Below, piece by piece: positions 7,724-17,229 of a DNA stretch of 64,000 nucleotides. Under the pieces are notes generated by a model. That model made no database searches, was not told the DNA's origin, and saw nothing but the letters and a program-made list of their open reading frames with translations. The stretch is from Streptomyces humidus (GTDB taxonomy: Bacteria > Actinomycetota > Actinomycetes > Streptomycetales > Streptomycetaceae). The translations under genes were made by a program, and so were the position numbers. The DNA is taken from contig NZ_BMTL01000006.1 in assembly GCF_014649655.1 (NCBI RefSeq), positions 124,001 through 188,000 of the forward strand. Reading direction: 5' to 3'. Position 1 is the stretch's first letter. The number at the start of each line of letters is the position of its first letter.

Positions 7724-8314
7724 GTGTCCCGTCAGGTGTTCCTCTACGACCCCCCGGACCGTTTCGTGGCCGGTACGGTCGGGCTGCCCGGGCGCCGCAC
7801 CTTCTTCCTCCAGGCCACCGCCGGCGGTCGGGTGACCAGCGTGGCCCTGGAGAAGACCCAGGTCGCCGCGCTCGCCGAGCGCATGGACGAACTGCTGGAC
7901 GAAGTCGTACGCCGTAGCGGCGGCAGCGCCCTGGTACCCGCCGTGCCACCCGCCGAGAACAGCGACACGGCTCCCCTCGACACCCCGATCGAGGAGGAGT
8001 TCCGGGTCGGCACCATGGCCCTCGCCTGGGACGGCGAGGAACAGCGCATGATCGTCGAGGCGCAGGCCCTGGTGGAGCTCGAGGCCGACTCCGAGGAGGA
8101 CCTCGCCGAAGCCGAGGAGAGGCTCCTCCAGGACGAGGAGAACGGGCCCCCGATGCTGCGCGTCCGGCTCACCGGCGCACAGGCGAGAGCCTTCGCCAAG
8201 CGCGCCCTCGACGTCGTCAACGCCGGCCGGCCGCCGTGCCCGCTGTGCAGCCTGCCGCTCGACCCGGAAGGACACGTATGTCCGCGCCAGAACGGATACC
8301 GCCGGGGAGCGTGA
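7724..8314 (+). CDS. DUF3090 family protein
   Basis: A 196-residue actinobacterial protein of unknown function, found next to mshC across the phylum. The N-terminal beta-rich part (SRQVFLYDPPDRFVAG) and the acidic middle are characteristic. The C-terminus carries a probable zinc site, C172-x2-C175 with H184-x-C186 (CPLC...HVC). No enzymatic motif is visible. GTG start with AGACAGGAC upstream. The next gene begins inside its 3' end (37-base overlap), so the two products are probably made together and may interact. Confidence 0.82.
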   Translation: MSRQVFLYDPPDRFVAGTVGLPGRRTFFLQATAGGRVTSVALEKTQVAALAERMDELLDEVVRRSGGSALVPAVPPAENSDTAPLDTPIEEEFRVGTMALAWDGEEQRMIVEAQALVELEADSEEDLAEAEERLLQDEENGPPMLRVRLTGAQARAFAKRALDVVNAGRPPCPLCSLPLDPEGHVCPRQNGYRRGA

Positions 8315-9111
8315 AGGCCACCGACCCGGCCCTCGCCGACCTCCTCGCCCGCGGCGGGCTCACGGTCCGCGGACGGATCCGCGACGCCTCGAACGCGGCC
8401 CTGTACTGCACCGTCGCGCACGAAGGCCGCGAGGCCGTCTGCGTCTACAAGCCCGTGGCCGGGGAGCAGCCCCTGTGGGACTTCCCCGACGGGACCCTCG
8501 CCCAGCGTGAGGTCGCCGCCTACGAGGTCTCGGAGGCGACCGGCTGGGGTCTCGTCCCGCCCACCGTGCTGCGCGAGGGACCGTACGGCGAGGGCATGTG
8601 CCAGCTGTGGGTCGAGACGGCCCCCGAGTCCGAGCTGCTGGCCCTGGTGGACGGCGAGGAGCCGGAGCCGGGCTGGAAGGCGATCGGGTTCGCCGAGGTC
8701 GGCGAGGGCCGTACCGCGCTGCTGGTGCACGCCGACGACGAACGGCTGCGCCGGCTCGCCGTGCTCGACGCGGTGATCAACAACGCCGACCGCAAGGGCG
8801 GCCATCTGCTCCCCACCGCCGACGGCCGCCTGTACGGCATCGACCACGGCGTCACCTTCAACGCCGAGAACAAGCTGCGCACGCTCCTGTGGGGCTGGGC
8901 GGGGGAGCCCTTGACCCCGGAGGCCGTCGAGGTCCTCCAGGTCCTCAAGAGCGCCCTGGAACCCGGCGGACGGCTGGCCGCCGTGCTCAGCGGGCTCATC
9001 ACCCCGGCCGAGCTCGACGCCACCCGCGCGCGGACCGGCGCCCTGCTCGTCTCGGGGACCCACCCGGAGCCGAGCGGCGAGTGGCCGGCGATCCCCTGGC
9101 CGCCGGTCTGA
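8278..9111 (+). CDS. PI3/4-kinase-like (SCO1664-family) protein
   Basis: A 277-residue protein with a divergent phosphatidylinositol 3/4-kinase-type fold. VYKPVAGEQPLWDFP resembles the ATP-binding Lys region. N168-N-A-D171-R-K-G-G-H corresponds to the catalytic loop, and I188-D189-H-G to the metal-binding IDxG motif. Actinobacterial members sit beside mshC and DUF3090, but I know of no established substrate; lipid, protein or small-molecule phosphorylation are all possible. The ATG at 8278 was chosen because GGAAGGA lies at ideal spacing. The start is within the DUF3090 gene, implying coupled translation. Confidence 0.78.
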   Translation: MSAPERIPPGSVKATDPALADLLARGGLTVRGRIRDASNAALYCTVAHEGREAVCVYKPVAGEQPLWDFPDGTLAQREVAAYEVSEATGWGLVPPTVLREGPYGEGMCQLWVETAPESELLALVDGEEPEPGWKAIGFAEVGEGRTALLVHADDERLRRLAVLDAVINNADRKGGHLLPTADGRLYGIDHGVTFNAENKLRTLLWGWAGEPLTPEAVEVLQVLKSALEPGGRLAAVLSGLITPAELDATRARTGALLVSGTHPEPSGEWPAIPWPPV

Positions 9112-9272
9112 GACCGGGCGCGGGCCGGGTCCGCGGTCCGGCTCTGCGGGCCGGGCCCCCGGGCCCGTTCCGCGGGCTTCTGAGTCCCAGGGGCACATCG
9201 GGCGGAAACCCGCAAGAGCGCCTTCCCGGCCATCTGGTCCGCTCCGGTTCGTACCCGCAACTTCCGTCCGGT

Positions 9273-9285
9273 TAGGCTCATGACA
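9273..9285 (+). promoter_or_regulatory. Candidate leaderless promoter of mshC
   Basis: TAGGCT at 9273-9278 is six bases upstream of the ATG at 9285, so transcription would start at or next to the start codon. No Shine-Dalgarno sequence is visible. The same hexamer and spacing occur at trmI and at the small membrane protein gene at 45232. Confidence 0.5.
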
Positions 9286-10514
9286 TGCATGCCTGGCCCG
9301 CTTCCGAGGTCCCCGCCCTGCCTGGTCAGGGCCGCGACCTGAGGATCCACGACACCGCGACCGGCGGTACGGTCTCCCTCGACCCCGGTCCCGTCGCCCG
9401 TATCTACGTCTGCGGCATCACGCCGTACGACGCGACCCACATAGGTCACGCGGCGACCTACAACGCGTTCGACCTCGTTCAGCGCGTGTGGCTCGACACC
9501 AAGCGGCAGGTTCAGTACGTCCAGAACGTGACCGACGTCGACGACCCGCTCCTGGAGCGGGCCGAACGCGACGGCGTCGACTGGGTCGCCCTCGCCGAGA
9601 AGGAGACGGCCCTCTTCCGCGAGGACATGACGGCCCTGCGGATGCTTCCACCGCAGCACTACATAGGCGCGGTGGAGGCCATACCCGGCATCGTCCCGCT
9701 CGTCGAGCGGCTGCGGGACGCGGGCGCCGCTTACGAACTCGACGGCGACGTCTACTTCTCCGTCGAGGCGGATCCGAACTTCGGCAAGGTCGCCAACCTG
9801 GACGCCGCCACCATGCGGACGCTGTCCGCCGAGCGCGGGGGCGACCCGGACCGCCCGGGGAAGAAGAACCCCCTCGACCCCATGCTCTGGATGGCCGCCC
9901 GGGAGGGCGAGCCCAGCTGGGACGGCGGCTCGCTCGGCCGCGGCCGGCCCGGCTGGCACATCGAGTGCGTGGCCATCGCCCTGGACCACCTGGGGATGGG
10001 CTTCGACGTACAGGGCGGCGGCTCCGACCTCGCCTTCCCCCACCACGAGATGGGCGCCTCCCACGCCCAGGCCCTCACCGGCGAGTTCCCCATGGCCAAG
10101 GCGTACGTGCACGCGGGCATGGTGGCCCTCGACGGCGAGAAGATGTCCAAGTCCAAGGGCAACCTGGTCTTCGTCTCCCGGCTCCGCCAGGACGGCGTCG
10201 ACCCCGCCGCCATCCGGCTCGCCCTCCTCGCCCACCACTACCGCGCCGACTGGGAGTGGACCGACCAGGTGCTGGCGGACGCCGAGGCCCGGCTCGGCCG
10301 CTGGCGCGCCGCCGTCTCCCGGCCCGACGGACCGCCCGCCGAGGCGCTCGTCGACGAGATCCGCGAAGCCCTCTCCTCCGACCTCGACGCCCCCGCCGCG
10401 CTCGTCGCCGTCGACCGCTGGGCCGCGCTCCAGCAGGAGACGGGCGGCACCGACGCCGGCGCCCCCGGCGTCGTCTCGCGAGCGGTGGACGCACTGCTCG
10501 GCGTCGCGCTCTAG
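9285..10514 (+). CDS. mshC: Cysteine:1D-myo-inositol 2-amino-2-deoxy-alpha-D-glucopyranoside ligase (mycothiol biosynthesis)
   Basis: MshC activates cysteine with ATP and joins it to GlcN-Ins, the penultimate step of mycothiol synthesis. The 409-residue protein is a cysteinyl-tRNA-synthetase-like class I ligase lacking the tRNA-binding C-terminus. It has Zn ligand C43 ([11 protein letters not shown]), the HIGH motif at 52-55, the second Zn-ligand region [17 protein letters not shown], and KMSKS at 286-290. The length matches the MshC subfamily and separates it from full CysS. It is the last gene of the cluster and is followed by a large hairpin. A -10 hexamer six bases upstream suggests a leaderless mRNA in addition to any readthrough. 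Confidence 0.95.
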   Translation: MHAWPASEVPALPGQGRDLRIHDTATGGTVSLDPGPVARIYVCGITPYDATHIGHAATYNAFDLVQRVWLDTKRQVQYVQNVTDVDDPLLERAERDGVDWVALAEKETALFREDMTALRMLPPQHYIGAVEAIPGIVPLVERLRDAGAAYELDGDVYFSVEADPNFGKVANLDAATMRTLSAERGGDPDRPGKKNPLDPMLWMAAREGEPSWDGGSLGRGRPGWHIECVAIALDHLGMGFDVQGGGSDLAFPHHEMGASHAQALTGEFPMAKAYVHAGMVALDGEKMSKSKGNLVFVSRLRQDGVDPAAIRLALLAHHYRADWEWTDQVLADAEARLGRWRAAVSRPDGPPAEALVDEIREALSSDLDAPAALVAVDRWAALQQETGGTDAGAPGVVSRAVDALLGVAL

Positions 10515-10555
10515 CGGCGGCCCCGGCGGTCCGGCACCTCGGCACCGTCACGACA

Positions 10556-10617
10556 GGGCGCCCCCCGATCCCGGACGCTGTTGGTCACCAACGGCGTCCG
10601 ATCCCGGGAGGCGCCCC
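10556..10617. terminator. Large bidirectional hairpin between mshC and the PAC2 gene
   Basis: The inner arms 10573-10585 and 10587-10599 pair over 13 bp with one mismatch around a single loop base. Outer arms (GGGCGCC near 10556, GGCGCCC near 10611) extend the stem across an internal bulge. It lies between convergent genes and would serve both. Confidence 0.7.
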
Positions 10618-10790
10618 ACTCGGTATCCGGGTCCGCTCCACGGTGCGTCCGTCGGCGTGCGATCGCGTCGGCGCGGTCGACGCGGCCTTCGCCGCTCGCG
10701 GCGCGGCGTCAGCCGTCCCGCGTGAGCGTCACCCCCGCGCGACCGTCATGTCCGTACGATCGTCGGCCCGGCCGGGCCGACCGGTTCCGC

Positions 10791-11726
10791 TCAGTCGTCC
10801 GACGAATCGCTGTCGTCCGGGGTCTCCCCGCTCGCCTTCGGCGGCTTGGGGGGCCGGGTGCGCTCTCCGGGGTCGGGCGGGCCACCGCCGTCCCGCCGGC
10901 GCAGGTAGCGCTCGAACTCGCGGGCGATCGCCTCGCCCGACGCCTCCGGCAACTCCGCGGTGTCCCGTGCCTCCTCCAGCGTCTGCACGTACTCGGCGAC
11001 CTCGGTGTCCTCGGCGGCCAGCTGGTCCACGCCCACCTGCCAGGCCCGCGCGTCCTCGGGCAGCTCGCCCAGCGGGATCCGCACGTCGATCAGGTCCTCC
11101 AGGCGGTTGAGGAGGGCCAGCGTCGCCTTGGGGTTCGGCGGCTGAGAGACGTAGTGCGGCACCGCCGCCCACAGGCTCACCGCGGGCACGCCCGCGTGCG
11201 TGCACGCCTCCTGCAGGACGCCCACGATGCCGGTGGGGCCCTCGTACTTGGTCTCCTCCAGGTCCATCCGCTGCGCCAGATCGGCGTCCGACGTGGTGCC
11301 GCTGATCGGAACCGGACGCGTGTGCGGGGTGTCGCCCAGCAGCGCGCCCAGGATGACCACCAGTTCCACACCCAGTTCGTGGGCGAAGCCCAGCAGCTCG
11401 TTGCAGAACGAGCGCCAGCGCATGGACGGTTCGATGCCGCGTACGAGCACCAGGTCGCGCGGCTTGTCACCGCCGACCCGGACGACCGACAACCTTGTCG
11501 TCGGCCATGTGATCTTGCGCACGCCGGCGTCCATCCACACCGTGGGGCGGTTCACCTGGAAGTCGTAGTAGTCCTCGGCGTCCAGCGCCGCGAACACCTC
11601 GCCCTTCCACTCCCGCTCCAGATGCGCGACCGCGGTGGAGGCGGCGTCGCCGGCATCGTTCCAGCCCTCGAACGCGGCCACCATGACCGGGTCGATCAGC
11701 TCGGGAACCCCCTCGAGCTCGATCAC
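10791..11726 (-). CDS. PAC2 family protein
   Basis: A 311-residue member of the PAC2 family, named after eukaryotic proteasome assembly chaperone 2. It is widespread in Actinobacteria without a proven function. Typical elements are VIELEGVPELIDP at the N-terminus, AAFEGWNDAGDAAS, LVRGIEPSMRW and the SLWAAVPHYVSQPPNPKA segment. An acidic disordered tail (PDDSDSSDD) ends the protein. The GTG start at 11726 was chosen over the longer frame to 11762 because AGGAGG lies six bases upstream and the family begins here. Co-occurrence with a proteasome locus 20 kb away is suggestive but proves nothing. Confidence 0.85.
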   Translation of the reverse strand: MIELEGVPELIDPVMVAAFEGWNDAGDAASTAVAHLEREWKGEVFAALDAEDYYDFQVNRPTVWMDAGVRKITWPTTRLSVVRVGGDKPRDLVLVRGIEPSMRWRSFCNELLGFAHELGVELVVILGALLGDTPHTRPVPISGTTSDADLAQRMDLEETKYEGPTGIVGVLQEACTHAGVPAVSLWAAVPHYVSQPPNPKATLALLNRLEDLIDVRIPLGELPEDARAWQVGVDQLAAEDTEVAEYVQTLEEARDTAELPEASGEAIAREFERYLRRRDGGGPPDPGERTRPPKPPKASGETPDDSDSSDD

Positions 11727-12038
11727 CCAGCGCCTCCTTCCGACGTGCCCTCGCTTGACCACCCAACCTTACGGCGTTCTGCGGGGGCGCTCGCAGCCCC
11801 CTTGCACGGGGGAGTGACCGGATCAATGCCCCGATCATCACCCCGGAACACCCCACGGTGATCGGATCTGTGGCCGACTCCCGGAGCCTCCGCGGCACCG
11901 CCCGCGCGAGCCGCCCGTCACCTGCCCGCGCGGGCCGCGCCATGCCCGCCAGCGGGCCGCGCCATGCCCGGTCACCGCCCGCACCGACGCCCCGAGTTCA
12001 CCGTGACCGGTCTACCCGGTCTACCCGGTCCGTCCGGT

Positions 12039-12710
12039 CTACAGCGAGGACCGCAGCCACTGCTCGACGCTCGCGATGTGCACCGTCGCCCACGAACGCG
12101 CCGCCTCCGCGTCGCGGTCGCGCAGCGCCGCGAGGATCGCCCGGTGCTCGCGCAGGGTTCCCGAGACGGCGTCCTCCTGGGTCAGCCCGCGCCAGATCCG
12201 GGCCCGGGTGGTGGGACCGGACAGCCCGTCGAGCAGCGAGCACAGGACCGAGTTGCCTGTGCTCTGCACGATCCCCCGGTGGAACTCCAGGTCGCCTGCG
12301 ACCAGTTCCTCCACCGACGGAGCGCCCCCGAGCCGATCCAACTGGGCCTCCAGCGCGTCCAGTTGCTGTTCGCTGACCCGCAGCGCGGCCATCGCCGTCG
12401 CGGCCGGCTCCAGGATGCGGCGCACCGCCAGGAACTCCAGGACGGTGTCGTCGCGGTGGAAGTCGACGACGAAACTCAGCGCCTCCAGGAGCAGTTGGGG
12501 GTCGAGGCTGGTCACGTACGTGCCGTCGCCCTGCCGAACGTCCAGGATGCGGATCAGCGACAGGGCGCGCACCGCCTCGCGCAGCGAGTTGCGGGACAGG
12601 CCCAGCTCGGCGGCCAGCTCGCTCTCCTTGGGCAGCCGGTCCCCGGGGCGCAGCGCACCCGAGACGATCATGCCCTTGATCCGCTCGATCGCCTCGTCGG
12701 TGACTGCCAT
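12039..12710 (-). CDS. FadR-type GntR transcriptional regulator (FCD domain)
   Basis: A 223-residue regulator. The winged-helix domain (about 5-70: KGMIVSGALRPGDRLPKESELAAELGLSRN in part, then SLREAVRALSLI) is followed by an all-helical FCD ligand-binding domain with metal-site residues (EFHRGIVQSTGN, LREHRAILAALRDRD). The ATG at 12710 has AGGAGGA at optimal spacing, so the longer frame to 12959 is not the start. The ligand is unknown; FCD regulators usually sense organic acids or sugar acids. A perfect palindrome overlapping its own start-site region suggests autoregulation. It lies downstream of, and in the same direction as, the glpD operon but is separated by a terminator. Confidence 0.88.
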   Translation of the reverse strand: MAVTDEAIERIKGMIVSGALRPGDRLPKESELAAELGLSRNSLREAVRALSLIRILDVRQGDGTYVTSLDPQLLLEALSFVVDFHRDDTVLEFLAVRRILEPAATAMAALRVSEQQLDALEAQLDRLGGAPSVEELVAGDLEFHRGIVQSTGNSVLCSLLDGLSGPTTRARIWRGLTQEDAVSGTLREHRAILAALRDRDAEAARSWATVHIASVEQWLRSSL

Positions 12711-12735
12711 GTCCGTCCTCCTGTCGCTCTCTGCC

Positions 12736-12764
12736 GAGACATCCGATGTCTCAGCGCCATTATG
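12736..12764 (-). promoter_or_regulatory. Promoter and 17-bp operator of the FadR-type regulator
   Basis: On the minus strand CATAAT (12764-12759) is a -10 sequence. Immediately downstream GAGACATCCGATGTCTC (12736-12752) is a palindrome with perfect 8-bp arms around one central base. Its position at about +1 to +17 fits repression, probably autoregulation. Confidence 0.6.
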
Positions 12765-12961
12765 AGGCCAGATCGGCGGACTGCCTCCAGAACCGCGAGC
12801 ACCGCCCCTCGCCGGGTCCTCCTCAGCGCTCCCTCGCCGGGCGTCCCCAGCGGTCCTGTGCGCCTCCCGGTGGGGCCGGGCGCCGCTGTGGCCCACGGTG
12901 AAACGCCCGGCGCAGCACGCCGCCGGGTCCGCGGGATCCACCCGGACGGGGACGGGCATGC

Positions 12962-12995
12962 GAAAGGGGCGGCTCCACAGGGAGCCGCCCCTTTC
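12962..12995 (-). terminator. Terminator of the glp operon
   Basis: Perfect 15-bp arms (12962-12976 and 12981-12995) around an ACAG loop, 100 bases past the glpD stop. Confidence 0.8.
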
Positions 12996-13094
12996 CCGGT
13001 TCCGGCCCGGTACGGAGGGGCCGTCCCCGCCGGCCCGGTCAGGGGAGTGAGGGCCGGCGGAGGTCTGGTGCAGAGGAAACGTCCAGCGGCGGAT

Positions 13095-14711
13095 CTACTT
13101 CTTGTCGAGCAGGTCCTGCACCTTGGCGCGGACGTCGTCCGTGGCCAGGCCGCGGATCGTCAGCGTCGTACGGCGGCGCAGCACGTCGTCCGCCGTCTCG
13201 GCCCACTCGTTGTCGCGGGCGTAGACGACCTGCGCCCAGATCTCGGGAGCCTCCGGGTGGACGCGCTCGCGCAGCTCCGGGGCGTCGTTGGCCAGCCGGG
13301 CGATGTCGAAGGCGAGCGAGCCGTAGTGGGTGGCCAGGTGCTTGGCGGTGTCGGCCGCCATACGCGGGCCGGGGGCCGGGTGGTCGACCAGCAGCCGGTG
13401 GGCGATCGCGCGCGGGTTGGCGACGCCGGGCAGCGGCAGCTTCCTCGGCAGCGAGGAGACCGGCTCGAAATCGTCGCCCAGCGGGCGGCCCGGGAGCGCC
13501 TCCAGCTTCTGCATGACGGTGCGGCCGATGTGCCGGAACGTCGTCCACTTGCCGCCCGCGACCGACAGCATGCCGCCACGGCCCTCCGTGACCACGGTCT
13601 CGCGCTTGGCCTTCGCGGTGTCGCCGGGGCCGCCCGGCAGCACCCGCAGACCGGCGAAGGCGTAGGTGATCAGGTCGCGGTCGAGCTGCTGGTCGCGGAT
13701 GGAGAACGCGGCCTCGTCGAGTATCTGCGCGGTGTCCTTCTCGGTGACCGAGACGTCCGCCGGGTCGCCCTCGAACTCCTCGTCGGTGGTGCCGAGCAGC
13801 AGCATGTCCTCCCAGGGGAGGGCGAAGGTGATGCGGTACTTGTCGATGGGCGTGGCGAGCGCGGCCCGCCAGGGCGCGGTCCGCTTCAGCACCAGGTGCG
13901 CGCCCTTGGACAGGCGGATGGACGGCGCCGCGTTCGGGTCCTCCATCCTGCGCAGGTGGTCCACCCAGGGGCCGGTCGCGTTCAGCACCAGTCGGGCGTC
14001 GACGCCGAACTCGTCGCCGGAGAGCCGGTCGCGCAGCTCGGCGCCGGTCACCCGGCCCCTGGTGAAGCGCAGGCCGGACACCTCGGCGTGGTTGAGGACG
14101 ACCGCGCCCGCCTCGACGGCCGCGCGGACCGTCATCAGCGCCATGCGCGCGTCGTTCATCTGGTCGTCGCCGTAGACGGCCACGGCCTTGAGGTTGTCGG
14201 TGCGCAGCTCGGGCACGTCCTGCGCGGCCTTGGCCGGGGACAGGAGGTGTCCGACGCCGTCGCCGAACGCCGACAGCGCGGAGTAGGCGAAGACGCCCGC
14301 CCCGAGCTTCGCCGCGCCGTGCGGCCCGCCCTTGTACACGGGGAGGTAGAACGTGAGCGGGTTCGCCAGGTGGGGGGCCACCTGGCGGGAGACCGCACGG
14401 CGCTCGAAGTGATTCTCCGCCACCAGCTTCACCGCGCCGGTCTGCAGGTAGCGCAGACCGCCGTGGAGCAGCTTGGAGGAGGCGGAGGAGGTGGCGCCGG
14501 CGAAGTCGCCGGCGTCGACCAGAGCCACCCTGAGGCCGGACTGCGCGGCGTGCCAGGCGGTGGAGATGCCCAGGATGCCGCCGCCGATCACGAGAAGGTC
14601 GTACGACGCCTTGGAGAGCTGCTCCCGGGTCTCGGCGCGGCTCGGGTTGGAGCCGGACGCCCGGCGCGTCCCCAGGGCAGGCACGGACTGCAGGGTGGGC
14701 TGACTGGTCAT
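13095..14711 (-). CDS. glpD: Glycerol-3-phosphate dehydrogenase (FAD-dependent)
   Basis: This enzyme oxidises sn-glycerol 3-phosphate to dihydroxyacetone phosphate and passes electrons to the quinone pool at the membrane. The 538-residue protein has the FAD dinucleotide-binding motif VIGGGILG (41-48), the GlpD segment SSASSKLLHGGLRYLQ, NATGPWVDHLR, the active-site region LVLKRTAPWR and GGKWTTFR, and the C-terminal GlpD domain with ARDNEWAETADD. It is the last gene of glpF-glpK-glpD, eight bases after glpK. Transcription should be glycerol-inducible through GylR. Confidence 0.96.
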   Translation of the reverse strand: MTSQPTLQSVPALGTRRASGSNPSRAETREQLSKASYDLLVIGGGILGISTAWHAAQSGLRVALVDAGDFAGATSSASSKLLHGGLRYLQTGAVKLVAENHFERRAVSRQVAPHLANPLTFYLPVYKGGPHGAAKLGAGVFAYSALSAFGDGVGHLLSPAKAAQDVPELRTDNLKAVAVYGDDQMNDARMALMTVRAAVEAGAVVLNHAEVSGLRFTRGRVTGAELRDRLSGDEFGVDARLVLNATGPWVDHLRRMEDPNAAPSIRLSKGAHLVLKRTAPWRAALATPIDKYRITFALPWEDMLLLGTTDEEFEGDPADVSVTEKDTAQILDEAAFSIRDQQLDRDLITYAFAGLRVLPGGPGDTAKAKRETVVTEGRGGMLSVAGGKWTTFRHIGRTVMQKLEALPGRPLGDDFEPVSSLPRKLPLPGVANPRAIAHRLLVDHPAPGPRMAADTAKHLATHYGSLAFDIARLANDAPELRERVHPEAPEIWAQVVYARDNEWAETADDVLRRRTTLTIRGLATDDVRAKVQDLLDKK

Positions 14712-14719
14712 GTCGGGTC

Positions 14720-16258
14720 TTACTCCTCGTCCTCGAGCCAGCTCATGGTCCGCTCGACGGCCTTGAGCCAGCTCTTGTACTCACGGTCGCGGGTGTCCGC
14801 GTCCATGCGGGGGGTCCACTCGGCGGCCCGCCGCCAGTTGGCGCGCAGGTCGTCGGTGCTGGTCCAGAAGCCGACGGCGAGGCCGGCGGCGTAGGCGGCG
14901 CCGAGGCAGGTGGTCTCGGCGACCATCGGGCGCACCACGGGGGCGTCCAGGAAGTCCGAGAGGGTCTGCATCAGCAGGTTGTTGGAGGTCATGCCGCCGT
15001 CGACCTTGAGGGCCGCGAGCTCGACGCCGGAGTCCTTCGTCATGGCGTCGGTGATCTCACGGGTCTGCCAGGCCGTGGCCTCCAGGACGGCGCGCGCGAG
15101 GTGCGCCTTGGTGACGTACCGGGTGAGGCCGGCGATCACACCGCGGGCGTCGGAGCGCCAGTACGGGGCGAACAGACCGGAGAAGGCCGGCACGAAGTAG
15201 GCGCCGCCGTTGTCCTCGACGGAGAGCGCGAGCGTCTCGATCTCGGCGGCGGTGGAGATCAGGCCCATCTGGTCGCGCATCCACTGCACCAGCGAACCGG
15301 TGACCGCGATCGAGCCCTCCAGGGCGTACACCGGCTTGTCGTCGCCGATGCGGTAGCCGACCGTGGTCAGCAGGCCCGAGTAGGAGTTGATGATCTTCTC
15401 GCCGGTGTTCATCAGCATGAACGTGCCGGTGCCGTACGTCGACTTGGCCTCGCCCTCGGCGAAGCAGGTCTGGCCGAACAGGGCGGCCTGCTGGTCGCCG
15501 AGCGCGGAGGCGACCGGGATCCCGCCGAGCAGGTCGCCCAGGCGGCCGCCGTAGACCTCGCCGTAGACCTCGGCGGAGGAGCGGATCTCGGGGAGCATCG
15601 ACAGCGGCACGCCGATGGACTCGGCGATCTTCTCGTCCCACTCCAGGGTGTGGAGGTTCATCAGCATGGTGCGCGAGGCGTTGGTGACGTCGGTGTAGTG
15701 CTTGCCGCCGTCGACGCCGCCGGTCAGGTTCCAGATGACCCAGGTGTCCATGGTGCCGAAGAGGATGTCGCCCGCCTCGGCGCGCTCGCGCAGGCCCTCG
15801 ACGTTGTCGAGCAGCCAGCGCGCCTTGGGGCCGGCGAAGTAGGACGCGAGGGGCAGGCCCGTCTCGCGGCGGAAGCGGTCCTGGCCGACGTTGCGGCCGA
15901 GCTCGCGGCAGAGCGCGTCGGTGCGGGTGTCCTGCCAGACGATGGCGTTGTGGACGGGCTCACCGGTGTTCTTGTCCCACAGCAGCGTGGTCTCACGCTG
16001 GTTGGTGATGCCGATGGCCTTGATGTCGTCGCGGGTGATGCCGGCCTTCTCGATGGCTCCGGCGACGACCTCCTGGACGTTGGTCCAGATCTCGGTGGCG
16101 TCGTGCTCGACCCAGCCCGGCTTGGGGAAGATCTGCTCGTGCTCCTTCTGGTCGACGGAGACGATGCGGCCGTCCCGGTCGAAGACGATGCAGCGCGAGG
16201 AGGTGGTGCCCTGGTCGATGGCGGCGATGAAGGGGCCGGCGGTGTGCGCGTCGGTCAC
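14720..16258 (-). CDS. glpK: Glycerol kinase
   Basis: GlpK phosphorylates glycerol to sn-glycerol 3-phosphate, trapping it in the cell. The 512-residue FGGY-family kinase has the phosphate-1 motif DQGTTSSR (15-22), the substrate region [13 protein letters not shown], the adenosine-binding segment DGGMTSNN and the [13 protein letters not shown] motif. The GTG at 16258 was selected because AGGAG lies seven bases before it and the protein then matches the family start ([11 protein letters not shown]). It is the middle gene of the glycerol operon. Confidence 0.96.
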   Translation of the reverse strand: MTDAHTAGPFIAAIDQGTTSSRCIVFDRDGRIVSVDQKEHEQIFPKPGWVEHDATEIWTNVQEVVAGAIEKAGITRDDIKAIGITNQRETTLLWDKNTGEPVHNAIVWQDTRTDALCRELGRNVGQDRFRRETGLPLASYFAGPKARWLLDNVEGLRERAEAGDILFGTMDTWVIWNLTGGVDGGKHYTDVTNASRTMLMNLHTLEWDEKIAESIGVPLSMLPEIRSSAEVYGEVYGGRLGDLLGGIPVASALGDQQAALFGQTCFAEGEAKSTYGTGTFMLMNTGEKIINSYSGLLTTVGYRIGDDKPVYALEGSIAVTGSLVQWMRDQMGLISTAAEIETLALSVEDNGGAYFVPAFSGLFAPYWRSDARGVIAGLTRYVTKAHLARAVLEATAWQTREITDAMTKDSGVELAALKVDGGMTSNNLLMQTLSDFLDAPVVRPMVAETTCLGAAYAAGLAVGFWTSTDDLRANWRRAAEWTPRMDADTRDREYKSWLKAVERTMSWLEDEE

Positions 16259-16332
16259 GGTGTGCTCCTGGGGTTCCAAGGATGGGTGGTCGTCTGTACG
16301 GCGCTGCTCACTACGCGGTGCAGCTGGTGCTG

Positions 16333-17127
16333 TCAAGCAAAAGCGACGTTGTAGATGCCTGCCGCGATCGCGCCGCCGATCAGCGGGCCGACCACCGGTA
16401 TCCAGGCGTAGCTCCAGTCGGAGCCGCCCTTGTTGGGCAGGGGCAGGAGGGCGTGCACGATGCGCGGACCGAGGTCGCGGGCCGGGTTGATGGCGTAACC
16501 CGTCGGGCCGCCGAGCGAGAGACCGATCGAGACGACGACGAGCGCGGTGACCAGGGCGCCCAGAATGCCCAGGCCGTTGCCCTTGTCGTTCAGGCCCTGC
16601 GTGAGGACGGCGAGCACCAGCACGACGGTGCCGATGATCTCCGTGGCCAGGTTCTGCCAGACGACCCGGACCTCCGGACCGGTGGAGAAGACGCCCAGGA
16701 CCGGGCCGGCGCCCGCTTCCTGCGCCTCGACGGCCTTGGCCTCGGTCGACTGGGCGCCCGGACCGCCGACGATCTCCTTGTCGGTCAGGTGCGCGTGGAA
16801 CTGGCCGTAGTAGGCGACCCAGACCAGGGCGGCGCCGATGGCGGCGCCGAGCAGCTGCCCGGCCCAGTAGACCGGAACGTTGCTCCAGTCGTCGTCCTTG
16901 ATCGCGAGTGCGAGGGTGACCGCGGGGTTGAGGTGGGCCCCGGAGAGAGGCGCCGAGGTGTAGACGGCCGTCAGAACGGCGAAACCCCACCCGAAGGTGA
17001 TGGCGAGCCAGCCGGCATTGCGGGCCTTGGAGGCCTTCAGCGTGACGGCGGCGCAGACGCCACCGCCCAGCAGGATGAGTATGGCGGTACCGATGGTCTC
17101 GCCGATGAAGATGTCGGAGCTGGACAC
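16333..17127 (-). CDS. glpF: Glycerol facilitator (aquaglyceroporin)
   Basis: A 264-residue MIP-family channel for passive glycerol entry. Both half-helix NPA motifs are present (N67-P-A69 in GAHLNPAV and N214-P-A216 in [12 protein letters not shown]). The second motif is followed by D and R, the aquaglyceroporin pattern. Six membrane helices are visible, with an unusually long charged loop about 118-150. GTG start with AAAGGAG upstream. It is the first gene of glpF-glpK-glpD, corresponding to gylC of S. coelicolor, and is preceded by a promoter with a GylR-type operator. Confidence 0.93.
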   Translation of the reverse strand: MSSSDIFIGETIGTAILILLGGGVCAAVTLKASKARNAGWLAITFGWGFAVLTAVYTSAPLSGAHLNPAVTLALAIKDDDWSNVPVYWAGQLLGAAIGAALVWVAYYGQFHAHLTDKEIVGGPGAQSTEAKAVEAQEAGAGPVLGVFSTGPEVRVVWQNLATEIIGTVVLVLAVLTQGLNDKGNGLGILGALVTALVVVSIGLSLGGPTGYAINPARDLGPRIVHALLPLPNKGGSDWSYAWIPVVGPLIGGAIAAGIYNVAFA

Positions 17128-17229
17128 CCGCGACTCCTTTGTCCTTCGTCCAGGGAAGCCGAACCCCGGGTCCCACCGGGGGTTCGAGCGCCCTCGGGGT
17201 GAGAGCGATGCCGGCCTTTGGCGTTGTCA

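Noticed and set aside
14194..14202. TTGTCGGTG inside glpD as another PafBC promoter
   Set aside because: No TANNNT hexamer at the required eight-base spacing. CACCGACAA copies near 21478 and 33547 also lack a correctly spaced hexamer.
11964..14894. A 976-codon plus-strand frame opposite the FadR-type regulator and glpD
   Set aside because: Antisense to two recognised genes and a terminator, without any conserved motif.
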